This document shows, piece by piece, positions 1 through 11,254 of a stretch of 64,000 nt of DNA. The translations under genes and the position numbers were made by a program. The notes under the pieces are model-generated. The model was given only the letters and a program-made list of their open reading frames with translations. It ran no database searches and was not told the origin of the DNA. Position 1 is the stretch's first letter. Each line of letters opens with the position of its first letter. Source of the DNA: Artemia franciscana (lineage: Eukaryota; Arthropoda; Branchiopoda; Anostraca; Artemiidae); contig NC_088873.1 of assembly GCF_032884065.1 (NCBI RefSeq), positions 8,195,702-8,259,701 of the forward strand, written 5' to 3'.

Positions 1-507
1 TATTTTGCTGAAGACTGCTAAAAGTCACATAGCCAAAATATTCAATTTGATTTTTTCCAGCTTTCTTTAGAGATAATCAAAGGTATTTTATTTTGCATTT
101 TTTCTCAAAAGCCTAATGCAAATAAAATAACAACAGTATCTATTTTACTTTTTCTAGATTCCTAATCTCAAAAAGAAAATATAAAAGTGGTTGGATTGAC
201 ATCTTTATTAATTCTTTATAAAGTGGGTAATCACTGGATATATTCTGTTTTACAATTTCCTGCTTTCTTTATTGGAATAAGAGACAAAAAAGTCTTTTTC
301 TTGATATTTTCTAAAAGCCTAATGCAACTAGATAATAAGAATAGTAGCCTATCTTCATTTTGAATATTTCTGCTGTCTTCATAACATTAGATATAGAGAA
401 TAAAACTGTTTTATTTAACATTTCTCACAAACCCTAATGCACACACAATTGCAACATTATCTAAAGACTATTTTTATCCCTAATCTAAAAAAGAAAACAT
501 AAAGTGG

Positions 508-1395
508 TCCCATCTCTTAAATCTTTTTGCAAACGACCTGACTGACAATATTAATTCAGATATCACACTCTATGCGGATGATACAAAGCTTTATAGACTT
601 ATCAAATGCCCAAACTATATTCAAGAACTGCAGGCCGACTTGAACAAGATACCCAACTGGATGAGAATATGGGGAATGGAGGTCCCATCTCTGCCTCAGA
701 CCACAGAATTTCAAGTCAACCTATACCTTTAACACCAGTCTAATACCAAAAACATCTTTTGAGCAAGACATCAGAGTAATAAAAGACAGTGAGCTAAAAT
801 TCACCAGCCACTTAAAATCAATCATGAGCAAATCTTTAAAAGTAGTTGGACTTCACACGATCGGACGAACTTCACACGAACACGAATTTCCCTCGTACAA
901 ACTTCACACGATCCTCAGCTTTTTTCAATTCCATTCAAGTCTCTTGTTTGTCCTATCCTTGAATATGGCTACACAAAAATAAGACCTCACCTTCAAAAAG
1001 ACATTGATGCACCTGAGAAGATTCAGCAAAGAGCAGAAAAATCTGAACCAAAACTAAGAAGCCTATCCTGCTGTGAACAATTGGAAAAGCTGTCACTTCC
1101 TTCCATCTCCTACAGACACCTCTGAGGTGATCTTATTGAAACTTTCAAGCTATGTCACAAGTGCTAAAATAGTATTGAACCAGAAAAAATACACTTTTCC
1201 AACACAAACAATCTTCAAGGACACAACTTTAGGCAAAAACAAAACACTTTCAACAAAGAAGTTGGAAGGTGGGCCTTCTCAAACCGAGTAGGCAAGAAAT
1301 GGAGCAACCTCCCCCAAGAAGTGTTTATGGCTAACTCTGCCAACACTTTCAAGAATAGCATTGACAAGTTTTTTAGAGAAAGTAAATTTTTATAC
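508..1395 (+). pseudogene. LINE (CR1/L2/Jockey-like) RT relic inside satellite
   Basis: A frame near 520-680 reads as reverse transcriptase palm with an intact Y-A-D-D box at 571-582, followed by D-T-K-L-Y and a D-L-N-K-I-P-N-W helix. Later frames give ILEYG, then HLQKDIDAPEKIQQRAEK, then SNRVGKKWSNLPQEV and FKNSIDKFFRE, the usual C-terminal end of CR1/L2/Jockey-type LINEs. Stops and frame changes separate these blocks, and a stretch with repeated cttcacacga (850-920) breaks the reading. Satellite flanks both sides, so the LINE is a later insertion or was captured with the satellite. Confidence 0.8.
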
Positions 1396-2769
1396 AGGCC
1401 CATGCTTTTTATTTCAGTATATTATAAATGCAGACACAATTTTTATTCCTTATCTCAAAAATAAAATAAAAAGTGGTTTGCTTGAAATATTGTTAACTCA
1501 TTATGCACTAGGCAATCAAAAAGGTATCTTCTGTTTGGCATTTTCCTGCTTTCTTCATAGCATTAAGAGATAAAGAAAATTCATTTATTTGACATTTTTC
1601 TCAAATTCCAATAAAACTAGATAATGAGAATAGTGTCCTCATTTTGAATTTTTCTGCTTCCTTCATAACATGAGACAGAGAGAAAAAGAAACTGTTCTAT
1701 TTGGCATTTTTCGTAAAGCCTAAGGCATACACAATAGCAATATTATCTGTTTAACTTTTTTTATATTCCTAATCTCAAAAACAAAATAAAAAACGTTACA
1801 TGTTTGACAATCTTATTCATTCTTTAAGTAATAAGCAATCAAAATATATCTTCTATTGGACATTTTCTTGCTTTCTTTATAATGTTGAGAAATACAAAAG
1901 TCTTTTACTTGACATTTTTCTAAAAGCCTAATGGAGCTAGATAATGACAATAGTGTCTTCACTTTGATTTTTCTGCTTTCTTCATAACATTAGATATAAA
2001 GAATTAAACCGATTTATTTTACATTTCTTGTAAAGTCTAATGCAGATATAATTGCAGTATTATCTATTTGACTTTTTTTTCATTCCTAATCTCAAAAGAA
2101 AACAAAAAAGTGGTTTGCTTGACATTTATTAATTCTTTATGTACTAGGCAATGACGAAAGTATCTTCTGTTTGGCATTTTCTTGTTTTCTTTATAGAATT
2201 ATAAGATATAAAAAAATTTCTTTATTTGACATTTTTCTTAAAGCCCAATAAAACTAGATAATGAATATAGTGTCTATTTTGGATTTTTCTAATAGAGAAA
2301 AAACTGTTCATTTGCCATTTCCCACAAAGTCTAATGTATTCTTATCTTTTTTTTTTGTTTTGTATCTAAAATATACTATATGACTTTTTTAATTCCTAAT
2401 CTCAAAAAGAAGTGGTTTTCTTGATATGTTTATTAATTTTTTTAAATTATCGCTAATCAGAAAAGTACCTTCTGTTTGGCATTTTCTTGTTTTCTTTATA
2501 GAATTATAAGATATAAAAAATTCTTTATTTGACATTTTTCTTAAAGCCCAATAAAACTAGATAATGAATATAGTGTCTCATGTTGGATTTTTCTAATAGA
2601 GAAAAAACTGTTCATTTGCCATTTCCCACAAAGCCTAACGTATTCTTATCTTTTTTTTTTTTTGTATCTAAAATATACTATATGAATTTTTTAATTCCTA
2701 ATCTCAAAAAGAAGTGGTTTTCTTGATACGTTTATTAATTTTTTTAAATAAACACTAATCAGAAAAGTA

Positions 2770-2869
2770 NNNNNNNNNNNNNNNNNNNNNNNNNNNNNNN
2801 NNNNNNNNNNNNNNNNNNNNNNNNNNNNNNNNNNNNNNNNNNNNNNNNNNNNNNNNNNNNNNNNNNNNN
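2770..2869. other. Assembly gap of exactly 100 N
   Basis: The run is 100 N, a length commonly used for gaps of unknown size. The sequence right of it, starting at 2870, matches the sequence starting at 678, and the sequence just left of it (to 2769) matches that ending near 4961. The gap therefore joins two contig ends carrying the same DNA. Confidence 0.97.
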
Positions 2870-3590
2870 GGAGGTCCCATCTCTGCCTCAGACCACAGAA
2901 TTTCAAGTCAACCTATACCTTTAACACCAGTCTAATACCAAAAACATCTTTTGAGCAAGACATCAGAGTAATAAAAGACAGTGAGCTAAAATTCACCAGC
3001 CACTTAAAATCAATCATGAGCAAATCTTTAAAAGTAGTTGGACTTCACACGATCGGACAAACTTCACACGAACACGAATTTCCCTCGTACAAACTTCACA
3101 CGATCCTCAGCTTTTTTCAATTCCATTCAAGTCTCTTGTTTGTCCTATCCTTGAATATGGCTACACAAAAATAAGACCTCACCTTCAAAAAGACATTGAT
3201 GCACCTGAGAAGATTCAGCAAAGAGCAGAAAAATCTGAACCAAAACTAAGAAGCCTATCCTGCTGTGAACAATTGGAAAAGCTGTCACTTCCTTCCATCT
3301 CCTACAGACACCTCTGAGGTGATCTTATTGAAACTTTCAAGCTATGTCACAAGTGCTAAAATAGTATTGAACCAGAAAAAATACACTTTTCCAACACAAA
3401 CAATCTTCAAGGACACAACTTTAGGCAAAAACAAAACACTTTCAACAAAGAAGTTGGAAGGTGGGCCTTCTCAAACCGAGTAGGCAAGAAATGGAGCAAC
3501 CTCCCCCAAGAAGTGTTTATGGCTAACTCTGCCAACACTTTCAAGAATAGCATTGACAAGTTTTTTAGAGAAAGTAAATTTTTAAACAGG
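2870..3590 (+). pseudogene. Second copy of the LINE relic, right of gap
   Basis: This repeats 678-1398 almost base for base at a constant offset of 2192, with rare substitutions (for example gatcggacgaac against gatcggacaaac, and tttatacagg against tttaaacagg). It starts in mid-element exactly at the gap, so it is most likely the same locus or its other allele assembled twice, not a second insertion. The coding remnants are the C-terminal LINE blocks described for the first copy; the YADD part is missing because the contig begins downstream of it. Confidence 0.85.
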
Positions 3591-5639
3591 CCCATGCTTT
3601 TTATTTCAGTATATTATAAATGCAGACACAATTTTTATTCCTTATCTCAAAAATAAAATAAAAAGTGGTTTGCTTGAAGTATTGTTAACTCATTATGCAC
3701 TAGGCAATCAAAAAGGTATCTTCTGTTTGGCATTTTCTTGCTTTCTTCATAGCATTAAGAGATAAAGAAAATTCATTTATTTGACATTTTTCTCAAATTC
3801 CAATAAAACTAGATAATGAGAATAGTGTCCTCATTTTGAATTTTTCTGCTTCCTTCATAACATGAGACAGAGAGAAAAAGAAACTGTTCTATTTGGCATT
3901 TTTCGTAAAGCCTAATGCATACACAATAGCAATATTATCTGTTTAACTTTTTTTTTATTCCTAATCTCAAAAACAAAATAAAAAAGTTATATGTTTGACA
4001 ATCTTATTCATTCTTTAAGTAATAAGCAATCAAAATATATCTTCTGTTGGACATTTTCTTGCTTTCTTTATAATGTTGAGAAATACAAAAGTCTTTTACT
4101 TGACATTTTTCTAAAAGCCTAATGGAGCTAGATAATGACAATAGTGTCTTCACTTTGAATTTTTCTGCTTTCTTCATAACATTAGATATAAAGAATTAAA
4201 CCGATTTATTTTACATTTCTTGTAAAGCCTAATGCAGACATAATTGCAGTATTATCTATTTGACTTTTTTTTCATTCCTAATCTCAAAAAGAAAACAAAA
4301 AAGTGGTTTGCTTGACATTTATTAATTCTTTATGTACTAGGCAATGACGAAAGTATCTTCTGTTTGGCATTTTCTTGTTTTCTTTATAGAATTATAAGAT
4401 ATAAAAAAATTTCTTTATTTGACATTTTTCTTAAAGCCCAATAAAACTAGATAATGAATATAGTGTCTCATTTTGGATTTTTCTAATAGAGAAAAAACTG
4501 TTCATTTGCCATTTCCCACAAAGTCTAATGTATTCTTATCTTTTTTTTGTTTTGTATCTAAAATATACTATATGACGTTTTTAATTCCTAATCTCAAAAA
4601 GAAGTGGTTTTCTTGATATGTTTATTAATTTTTTTAAATTATCGCTAATCAGAAAAGTACCTTCTGTTTGGCATTTTCTTGTTTTCTTTATAGAATTATA
4701 AGATATAAAAAAAATTCTTTATTTGACATTTTTCTTAAAGCCCAATAAAACTAGATAATGAATATAGTGTCTCATGTTGGATTTTTCTAATAGAGAAAAA
4801 CTGTTCATTTGCCATTTCCCACAAAGCCTAATGTATTCTTATCTTTTTTTGTTTTGTATCTAAAATATACTATATGACTTTTTTAATTCCTAATCTCAAA
4901 AAGAAGTGGTTTTCTTGATACGTTTATTAATTTTTTTAAATAAACGCTAATCAGAAAAGTACCTTCTGTTTGGCATTTTCTTGTTTTCTTTATAGAATTA
5001 TTAGATATAAAAAAAAATTCTTTATTTGACATTTTTCTTAAAGCCCAATAAAGCTAGATAATGAATATAGTGTCTCATTTTGGATTTTTCTAATAGAGAA
5101 AAAACTGTTCATTTGCCATTTCCCACAAAGCCTAATGTATTCTTATCTTTTTTTGTTTTGTATCTAAAATATACTATATGACTTTTTTAATTCCTAATCG
5201 CAAAAAGAAGTGGTTTTCTTGATATGTTTATGATTTTTTTTTTATATATAAACACCAATCAGAAAAGTATCTTCTGTTTGGCATTTCCTTGTTTTCTTTA
5301 TAGAATTATAAGATATAAAAAAAATTTCTTTATCTGACATTTTTCTTATACCCAATATAACTAGATAATGAATATAGTGTCTCATTTTGGATTTTTCTAA
5401 AAGAGAAAAAAAAACTGTTCATTTACCATTTTCCACAAAGCCTAATGTAGTATTCTTTATCTATTTGATTTTTATCTAAAATACACAATTTGACTTTTTT
5501 AATTCCTAATCTCAAAAAGAAAAAGAAGTGGTTTTCTTGACATGTTTATTAATTTTTTTTAATATATGCCAATCAGAAAAGTATCTTCTGTTTGGCATTT
5601 CCTTGTTCTTTTTATGGCATTAAGAGACAGAAACATTTC

Positions 5640-5890
5640 TTGCTTCCATATTTCTCTACATTACTGCTTTAATAAACTCTACAAGCTGTTAGGTTTTTGT
5701 TCTCCTTTTTTGTTTTTTCTCTTTTGTTTTTGTGTATTTTGTTTTGTGTTACCCTTTAACTGGTTTCCATGTGATTTATATTTTGATTTGCATTATATTT
5801 AATTGTATTTTCTTTATGTTACTCTATGTATTATACCTTTGACAAAGGCAACAAAGGCATTGTGAAAAATATGGGTCAAAAATAAATAAT
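5640..5890 (+). mobile_element. Short retroposon-like insertion in satellite
   Basis: Satellite landmarks stop after 5635 and resume after about 5885. The stretch between is unrelated and T-rich (gttttttctcttttgtttttgtg), and ends in caaaggcattgtgaaaaatatgggtcaaaaataaataataat, which resembles the 3' end and AATAAT tail of a non-LTR element. No protein-coding remnant is recognised. A LINE 3' end or a SINE both fit. Confidence 0.4.
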
Positions 5891-6249
5891 AATATTCCTT
5901 AAAGCCTAATATAACTGGGTAATGAGAAGTGTCTTCTATTTGACTTTTTCTAGTTTTTGCTAAAACAATATAGATAATGAGAAGGTTTTATTTGATATCT
6001 TTCTCCAAGCTAAATGCAAATACAACATTATCTATTTGACTTTTTCTATGTTCCTAATCTCAAATCACAATTTAAAAAAAAATCATTTGCCTGACAGTTT
6101 TATTATTTTTTTAAGTACTGAGTAATAAGAAGTCTTCTGCTTGTTACTTCCCTGTTGCTATTTTTTATAGCGTTAAGAGACTTTTGTTTGTCATTTTTCT
6201 AAAAATCTGATGTAGGTAGGCAATGACAAATGTCTTCTCTTTGATCTCT

Positions 6250-6945
6250 TTTTAAGTATAGTTGAGCTACATTAAAAGCTTGTTAACTATAATTATTTTG
6301 TATATTATCAAGTACAAACTACTTTCTTAAAAGGTTTCCTTCTCAATAGCCCCAACTCTAGACCATTACCAAACATCCTAAAGTACTTGCTTATATCAAC
6401 CCTTAAGGCATATAAATGTACTATACCCTCAGCTCCCTCCCCTAATTGCCAAACATATATCCCTCATAATCTAATCTGTATGCGGAATCTTTTCTTCCAA
6501 CTGATTGTTGTTGTTGTCTTGCTTGTTTAATGTAAAATTAGTTTGGAGAAAAGATTTAGCATATAGAAAATTTGTATGTTGTAATTTTAGAAATATATTT
6601 GACCATAGAGAGGGAGATTCTACTAGTGAGTATTTCTAAATGTCCTAAAGTAGTTTTCAGAATTTTATAGTGTTTCCTTCTGCAGATTGGGAGCACTGAA
6701 CTGATACCTAGTGGGAGAAATTTCAGTTTTTTTTAAAGCAGCCTAGAAAATTCATTTAGCATATAGTTTATGCACACTATAAATAAAAATGTTATCTAAT
6801 GGCTGCCTTTAAAAATGGCATATTCTAAGGCAGAATGTTAACTACCCTTACCTGTATCTTTGTCTTTTAGCTAATAAATTCATTAGAATATTCTGAAATT
6901 TACCTAAAGTGGTGAACCTGCATAAATCAAAATTGTAAGAATAAT
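6250..6945. other. No recognisable gene or repeat
   Basis: AT-rich sequence without satellite landmarks, long ORFs or recognisable protein matches. It could be intron of the UAP1-like gene, whose later exons must lie to the left, but no matching exon was seen here. Confidence 0.5.
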
Positions 6946-6949
6946 CACA

Positions 6950-7075
6950 TATATAGGTATATATAGGTACTATATATAGGTATTATATAGGTAATATATT
7001 GTTATAGAGGTAAATAAGATATTATAGGTAAATAATAGGTAAATAAGATATTATACAGGTAAATATATAGGTATT
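6950..7075. repeat. Degenerate TATAGGTAA short tandem repeat
   Basis: Variants of tataggta and aggtaaataagatattata follow one another for about 125 bp. This is simple low-complexity DNA. Confidence 0.75.
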
Positions 7076-7214
7076 TCCTTATAATCTCATGAAGTTTCTT
7101 TCACTAGGCTAGGCCCTATAATACTAAATTTAAAATAATATGAAATTTTGTTTAGAAACCTATTGTTTACCCCTTGGATACTTCTAAATTTTCTAATGAC
7201 CTTCAACAGACTAG

Positions 7215-7375
7215 ACCATAGCTGTTCCTAGGGTTGGTGGCACCAAGGGAAAAATTAACTATCCTAGGCTGATTAATTGGAAAAAAAGTGAAAAAAATGA
7301 TTATAGTTGGCAAACCCACCACGACCACATAGTTTGCAAAGGCGCGTCCTTCCCTGTTGAATGGCTCTGGTCTAG
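7215..7375. repeat. Dispersed repeat, also at 25.29 kb
   Basis: The string gttcctagggttggtgg occurs here and again at about 25292, each followed by related sequence (caccaaggg against acccggg, then a later tgaatggctctgg against tgaacggttttgg). A short interspersed fragment with no coding content. Confidence 0.5.
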
Positions 7376-7393
7376 ACATATTCTAGTACTTAC

Positions 7394-7539
7394 TCAGAAA
7401 TTTCATGAAGAAACTGGTCTCTTTCAGCTCCTGTCAATTCGTCATAAAACTTGAGCAAATGAGACTGGTTGTATTTGAGAAGTTCCGCTTCTAAATTTTC
7501 TTTTCTTGCTAGTGTATTGGTACAAGATTTGCTAGGCAT
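7394..7539 (-). CDS. UAP1: UDP-N-acetylhexosamine pyrophosphorylase, N-terminal coding exon (partial)
   Basis: The minus strand from ATG 7539-7537 encodes about 48 residues ending at a GTAAGT donor (7393-7388) in phase 2. The segment LLKYNQSHLLKFYDEL, then ERDQFLHEI, aligns with the N-terminal helices of eukaryotic UAP1, where human has LSKAGQEHLLRFWNEL followed by a helix of similar spacing. UAP1 makes UDP-GlcNAc from UTP and GlcNAc-1-phosphate in the cytosol; in arthropods this feeds chitin, N-glycans and GPI anchors. A TTTTTGCAG acceptor ends just upstream of the ATG (exon edge near 7552), implying an upstream 5'UTR exon. The catalytic LAGGQGTRLG-type loop lies in later exons; none was found down to position 1, so the gene runs off the left edge. 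The match is short but the length, spacing and splice sites agree. A decayed copy is the main alternative. Confidence 0.72.
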
Positions 7540-7552
7540 TTTAAAATCGAAT
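7540..7552 (-). promoter_or_regulatory. 5'UTR part of the UAP1-like exon with 3' splice acceptor
   Basis: On the minus strand a T-rich run ending TTTTTGCAG lies directly before ATTCGATTTTAAA and the ATG. This fits an intron ending in the 5'UTR, so the promoter would be further right. A near copy of this boundary lies at 13745-13830. Confidence 0.5.
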
Positions 7553-7559
7553 CTGCAAA

Positions 7560-8480
7560 AATATCACAAGTTATCATTTTAAATTATTTGCCTCTTTAGT
7601 GCCATCTAAATTTACAAAAGTTACTTACTTTAAGTTATTTACTTTAAAAGTTTATTTACTTTAGTGCCATATAAATTATATTACAAAAGGTAGGCACTAT
7701 TAATAGAAGTTTACTGGGGAATTCAATCAGACCATAAACTATTAAAAATATTATCATAGATTGACGGGGGTGATTACATATCATCCATCCAGGGAAGAAA
7801 ATCCATTCAAAGTTATTTTCTTGTAGTTTCACAGGGAAAACCTTCTATTTCATTGTTTAATCAAAATTAATCTTTTCATTTCATTGTTCAATAAACATTT
7901 CCAAAATAAAAACAAGCTTAACTAATGCTTCTTATTTCCTCTTTCAAATAGACTAAGATCTGACCAAATGCTGCAAAAATTGTAAATAAATAGCAGCAAT
8001 TTTAAAAAACTAAATGTATTTTAAAAAATTTAATGTGCACGTTGAGATTAAATTCAAAAATATAGGAGGGTTTTACCCCGCATTATTTGGAACTAGTGAT
8101 TTCCGATGTATTGGAAAAATAATTAGTCAATGATTTAAAATTGTACACGTAAGAACAACGGTTAGCCAACAGTGTAGGCATCATCTTTGAAAGTATTTTC
8201 AATTTTTGGTTATCTTGATTATGGATAGGTGGATACTTCACCAGTAAACTTTACTAGTATACTTACTAATATACTATGTCACCACAAGGGGGTGCCCCAA
8301 CTAGTATACTTTTAGGTCCAAACGCATGGTTTACTTACAGAATCAATCAACTGCATAAAACCAACGGAGGAGAAAATCGCCCTTGTTAGGGATCCTTTAC
8401 ACCATCATCGTTCAAGGTGGAGTCGTCATTGAATCCCCTCTTCCTGTCAAGATCAGTTTTAGCCCACTCAATAAGGGTTC
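7560..8480. other. Upstream intron/flank of the UAP1-like exon
   Basis: AT-rich, without recognised exons. A small internal duplication is visible: ctttagtgccatctaaat near 7597 and ctttagtgccatataaat near 7661, each followed by a similar acaaaag stretch. Confidence 0.4.
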
Positions 8481-8486
8481 GTTCCG

Positions 8487-9805
8487 CCTTAATTGTGTTG
8501 CGAGAGCAACACTTTGGTTTTGTCGTGTTTTTTTTTTTTTCCTAGCACCCCGATTTCAGCTTATTCCTAGAAAGTGGTAAGGGTCTAACCTCTGCGGTTT
8601 TTACGGAAAGTGTGGACCTTAGGCCGGATTGATGAATATGACTTTACATTTTGGAAAGCTTCGTAGAACTCTTGCCTGGGGCCAAAAAGGATGGTTTTTG
8701 CTTGTCCTTGAGCCAGAGCCTATAGTGTGTGAAGTGAAGAGCAGTTGTATAGCCTATGTCAGAGAGAACTATCTGAAGTTATGCAGCCAAGCTTTCGTTT
8801 CATCAAACCATGTTTCTGCTTTCGAGTGGAAAGCTCCGTTCTAGCAGGCAAGCAGGCAGGCACCAGTTTCAAATTGAAGATGGACTAAAATCTATAAGTG
8901 TTAAATATGTGCGACAGTTACCCTGCCCCACAGCCAATATATCTTCTTTGAGTGATAAATAGAAAAACTTAGAGAAGCAAAAAAGCGGCATTTTCCCACG
9001 GGTCCGAAAGTGCTGCCATCTATTGTTTCTACCCATTTCTGTTCGTGATTTCAGCTGAGTTTATCATTCGGTTTTTCGCACTTGGGATTGCGGTAGAGAA
9101 ATGGTATCAGATGTACCTCTTAAACTTTAAAAGTTCTCTCATTGCTAAAGAAATTAGAGTTTATCCTTTGCTCCTTTCTAAGTGATGACGTTAGAAACTT
9201 GGCCAACGGCAAAAAAGTCAACTTTTGAACTAAGACAGATAGATTTTTTTTCGACGGCAGTCGATAGCTTTTGATGAGCTGATCAAAGTATATGTCATCC
9301 ATTTTTTTGTACAAAAATTCCTTCATGAGATATACCAGTTTGAAAGTTTAAAGGGGTTGACAACTTCAGTAGTAAGGTACACACTGAAACCAAAAATAGG
9401 CCGATACCAATTGTGAGACATATAGGGGAGTTGTAAGCAACAGTCGGCTGTTAGCTCATAATCATCCTCGGCAATGAGGGGTTCGCAACTCTTACTAGTT
9501 GGTGTACCTATTTTTTGTTTCTGTTGTATTTGATGGTAAGACCAATTTGGTTCCAGTGGTAAGACATGTAGGGGACTTGTAAGTAATAATCGGCTGTAAG
9601 GCTACAATCATCTTTAGCAATGAGGAGTTTGCAACTTTTGCGAGTTGGTGTACCTAGTATGTATTTTAGCATCCTTACAGATTAACAACTTCAGCGTTTA
9701 GTCGCAGCGAGGAAACAAAACCAAAGTGTTGCTCTCGCAACACTTTACTCGGCGAAGCCGAGCAAAGGTTTCCGCAACACCTCACGTTGCCCATGCAACG
9801 TAGAT
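8487..9805. mobile_element. Possible nonautonomous DNA element bounded by inverted hairpin motifs
   Basis: At 8495-8512 a perfect hairpin (gtgttgc-gaga-gcaacac) is followed by tttggttttgt. At 9711-9746 the same block occurs inverted, as acaaaaccaaa then aaagtgttgc-tctc-gcaacacttt. The inverted match is about 30 bp at 1.2-kb spacing. The right copy is followed by two more hairpins (9748-9762 and 9784-9801). No transposase is seen between the ends and no target duplication was found, so it may be a remnant or two copies of a short element. Confidence 0.45.
9390..9660. repeat. ~145-bp tandem duplication
   Basis: The block running from ccaatt(t)g..agacatata/tgggga(g/c)ttgtaag through aatcatc..agcaatgagg.gtt.gcaact to gttggtgtacct occurs twice, near 9408-9510 and 9550-9651. 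The two copies are about 80 percent alike by eye. Confidence 0.7.
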
Positions 9806-10012
9806 CTAGTTAGCTACTATTATCGTCAGGAGTAGCAACACTGAATTGGACTAATTTCGAGATTGGTTTGCAACTTGTTATAAATTCAAGAATGAAGTCA
9901 AGAAATATGGAAGAACACCAAATACTTCTCATTTTATTACAAAAAGGATTTGTAAATTAAAATGTTAAGGGTAGAGAACATTGTGGTAAATCTTGACAAC
10001 ATCTGACCAAAT

Positions 10013-11035
10013 TTTAAAGTCATTTATGTTGAACCTTGGAATCTAAACCAATATATACTATCTTTATAAGTAAGCAACAATTGTGTATTTATGTATGTTC
10101 TCGAAAACGGCTCGATATTATTCGGGAAAATAGGTACCTTGGAATACTCTTGCATTAAAAAACGATCTAGATAGGTCCGAAGTATGAGAAAATTTGTTAA
10201 GAGCCTAAATTTTGGCTTTGCAAATGGCGGCATGCAGTATATTAGTACGTCACGTAAACATTTCTTATGATATCATATAAGCATTTTCTTATATGATGTC
10301 ATTCAGAGCACAAATAAGATTGTTGAGTTCCCAACGCATCAAAAATTTTTACTATTTTTATAAGCGAGTAATAATTTTGTATTTTTTCTCGAAAACGGCT
10401 CCATATTTTTTCGACAAAACTGGTATCTTGGGATACCAAGATACCTCGACATCTTACAATATTTTATAGGCATTTATGTTGAACCTTAAATTCTAAACCA
10501 ATATATACTATCTTTATAAGTAAGCAACAATTGTGTATTTATGTATTTTCTCGAAAACGGCTCGATATTTTTCCGGGAAAATAGGTACCTTGGGATATTC
10601 TCGCATAAAAAAAAGATCTAAATAGGCCAGAAGTCTGAGAAAACTCGTTAAGAGCCTCAATTTTGGTTTTTGCGAATGACTTCATGTATTATTTTAGTAC
10701 AGAACATAAGTATTTCTTATGAAATCATATACGCTCTTTCGAATATGAAGTCATGCAGAGCATGAATAGGCTTGTTGAGTTTCCAACGCACCAATTATTT
10801 AGATAAGGGAAAATTGGAATTTTGGGATATTCTCGCAAAAAAACAATCTGGATAGGTCAGAAGTCCGAGAAAAGTCTTTAAAAGCCTCAATTTTGGTTTT
10901 CGCAAATGACGTCATATACTATGTTGGTACATCATATAAGCATTCCTTATGACATCATATAAGCATTTTCTTGTATGATGCCATGCAGAGCATAAATGAG
11001 ATTGTTGAGTTTCCAACATGTCAATTATTTATATA
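10013..11035. repeat. ~230-bp repeat, three copies plus leader copies
   Basis: A block with landmarks gatctagataggtc.gaagt.tgagaaaa, taagagcct.aattttgg, gcattttcttatatgatgtcat and ttgttgagttcccaacgcat occurs near 10136-10340, 10590-10795 and 10835-11030. A leader with gttgaacctt, tctaaaccaatatatacta and ctcgaaaacggctcgatat precedes copies 1 and 2 (10024 and 10474) and part of it recurs near 10365. The structure is a ~450-bp unit followed by a truncated one. Confidence 0.75.
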
Positions 11036-11254
11036 ACATAATGTCTGTTGGAAGACCCAAAAGTGAAAACTTGCAGTTGCAGTTACTATAAATAATAATT
11101 CTTTGGAACCAGCACCTGAACTATCAAACGTAATAAGATGTGAAAATCAACAACCTGGATCGTAAATTGTGACAAGACTGATACGGGTAGCTAAAGCTAT
11201 GGCCACTGCTAAATTGTCTGAAGTAATCAAAATCCAAAAACGTCAACAATAAAA

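Larger units (their letters stand above)
1..6250. repeat. ~305-bp AT-rich tandem satellite
   Basis: The same degenerate block recurs head to tail. Its landmarks are tatcttctgtttggcatttt, tttatttgacatttttc, aactagataatga, tttttctgctttcttcataa and cctaatctcaaaaa. The first landmark falls near 3718, 4039, 4353, 4659, 4961, 5269 and 5583, giving spacings of 302-321 bp. Units at both edges are more diverged than those in the middle. The array is interrupted by a LINE relic, an assembly gap and a short insertion near 5640-5890. Frames are closed by stops, so it does not code. The left edge is cut by the window. Confidence 0.85.
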
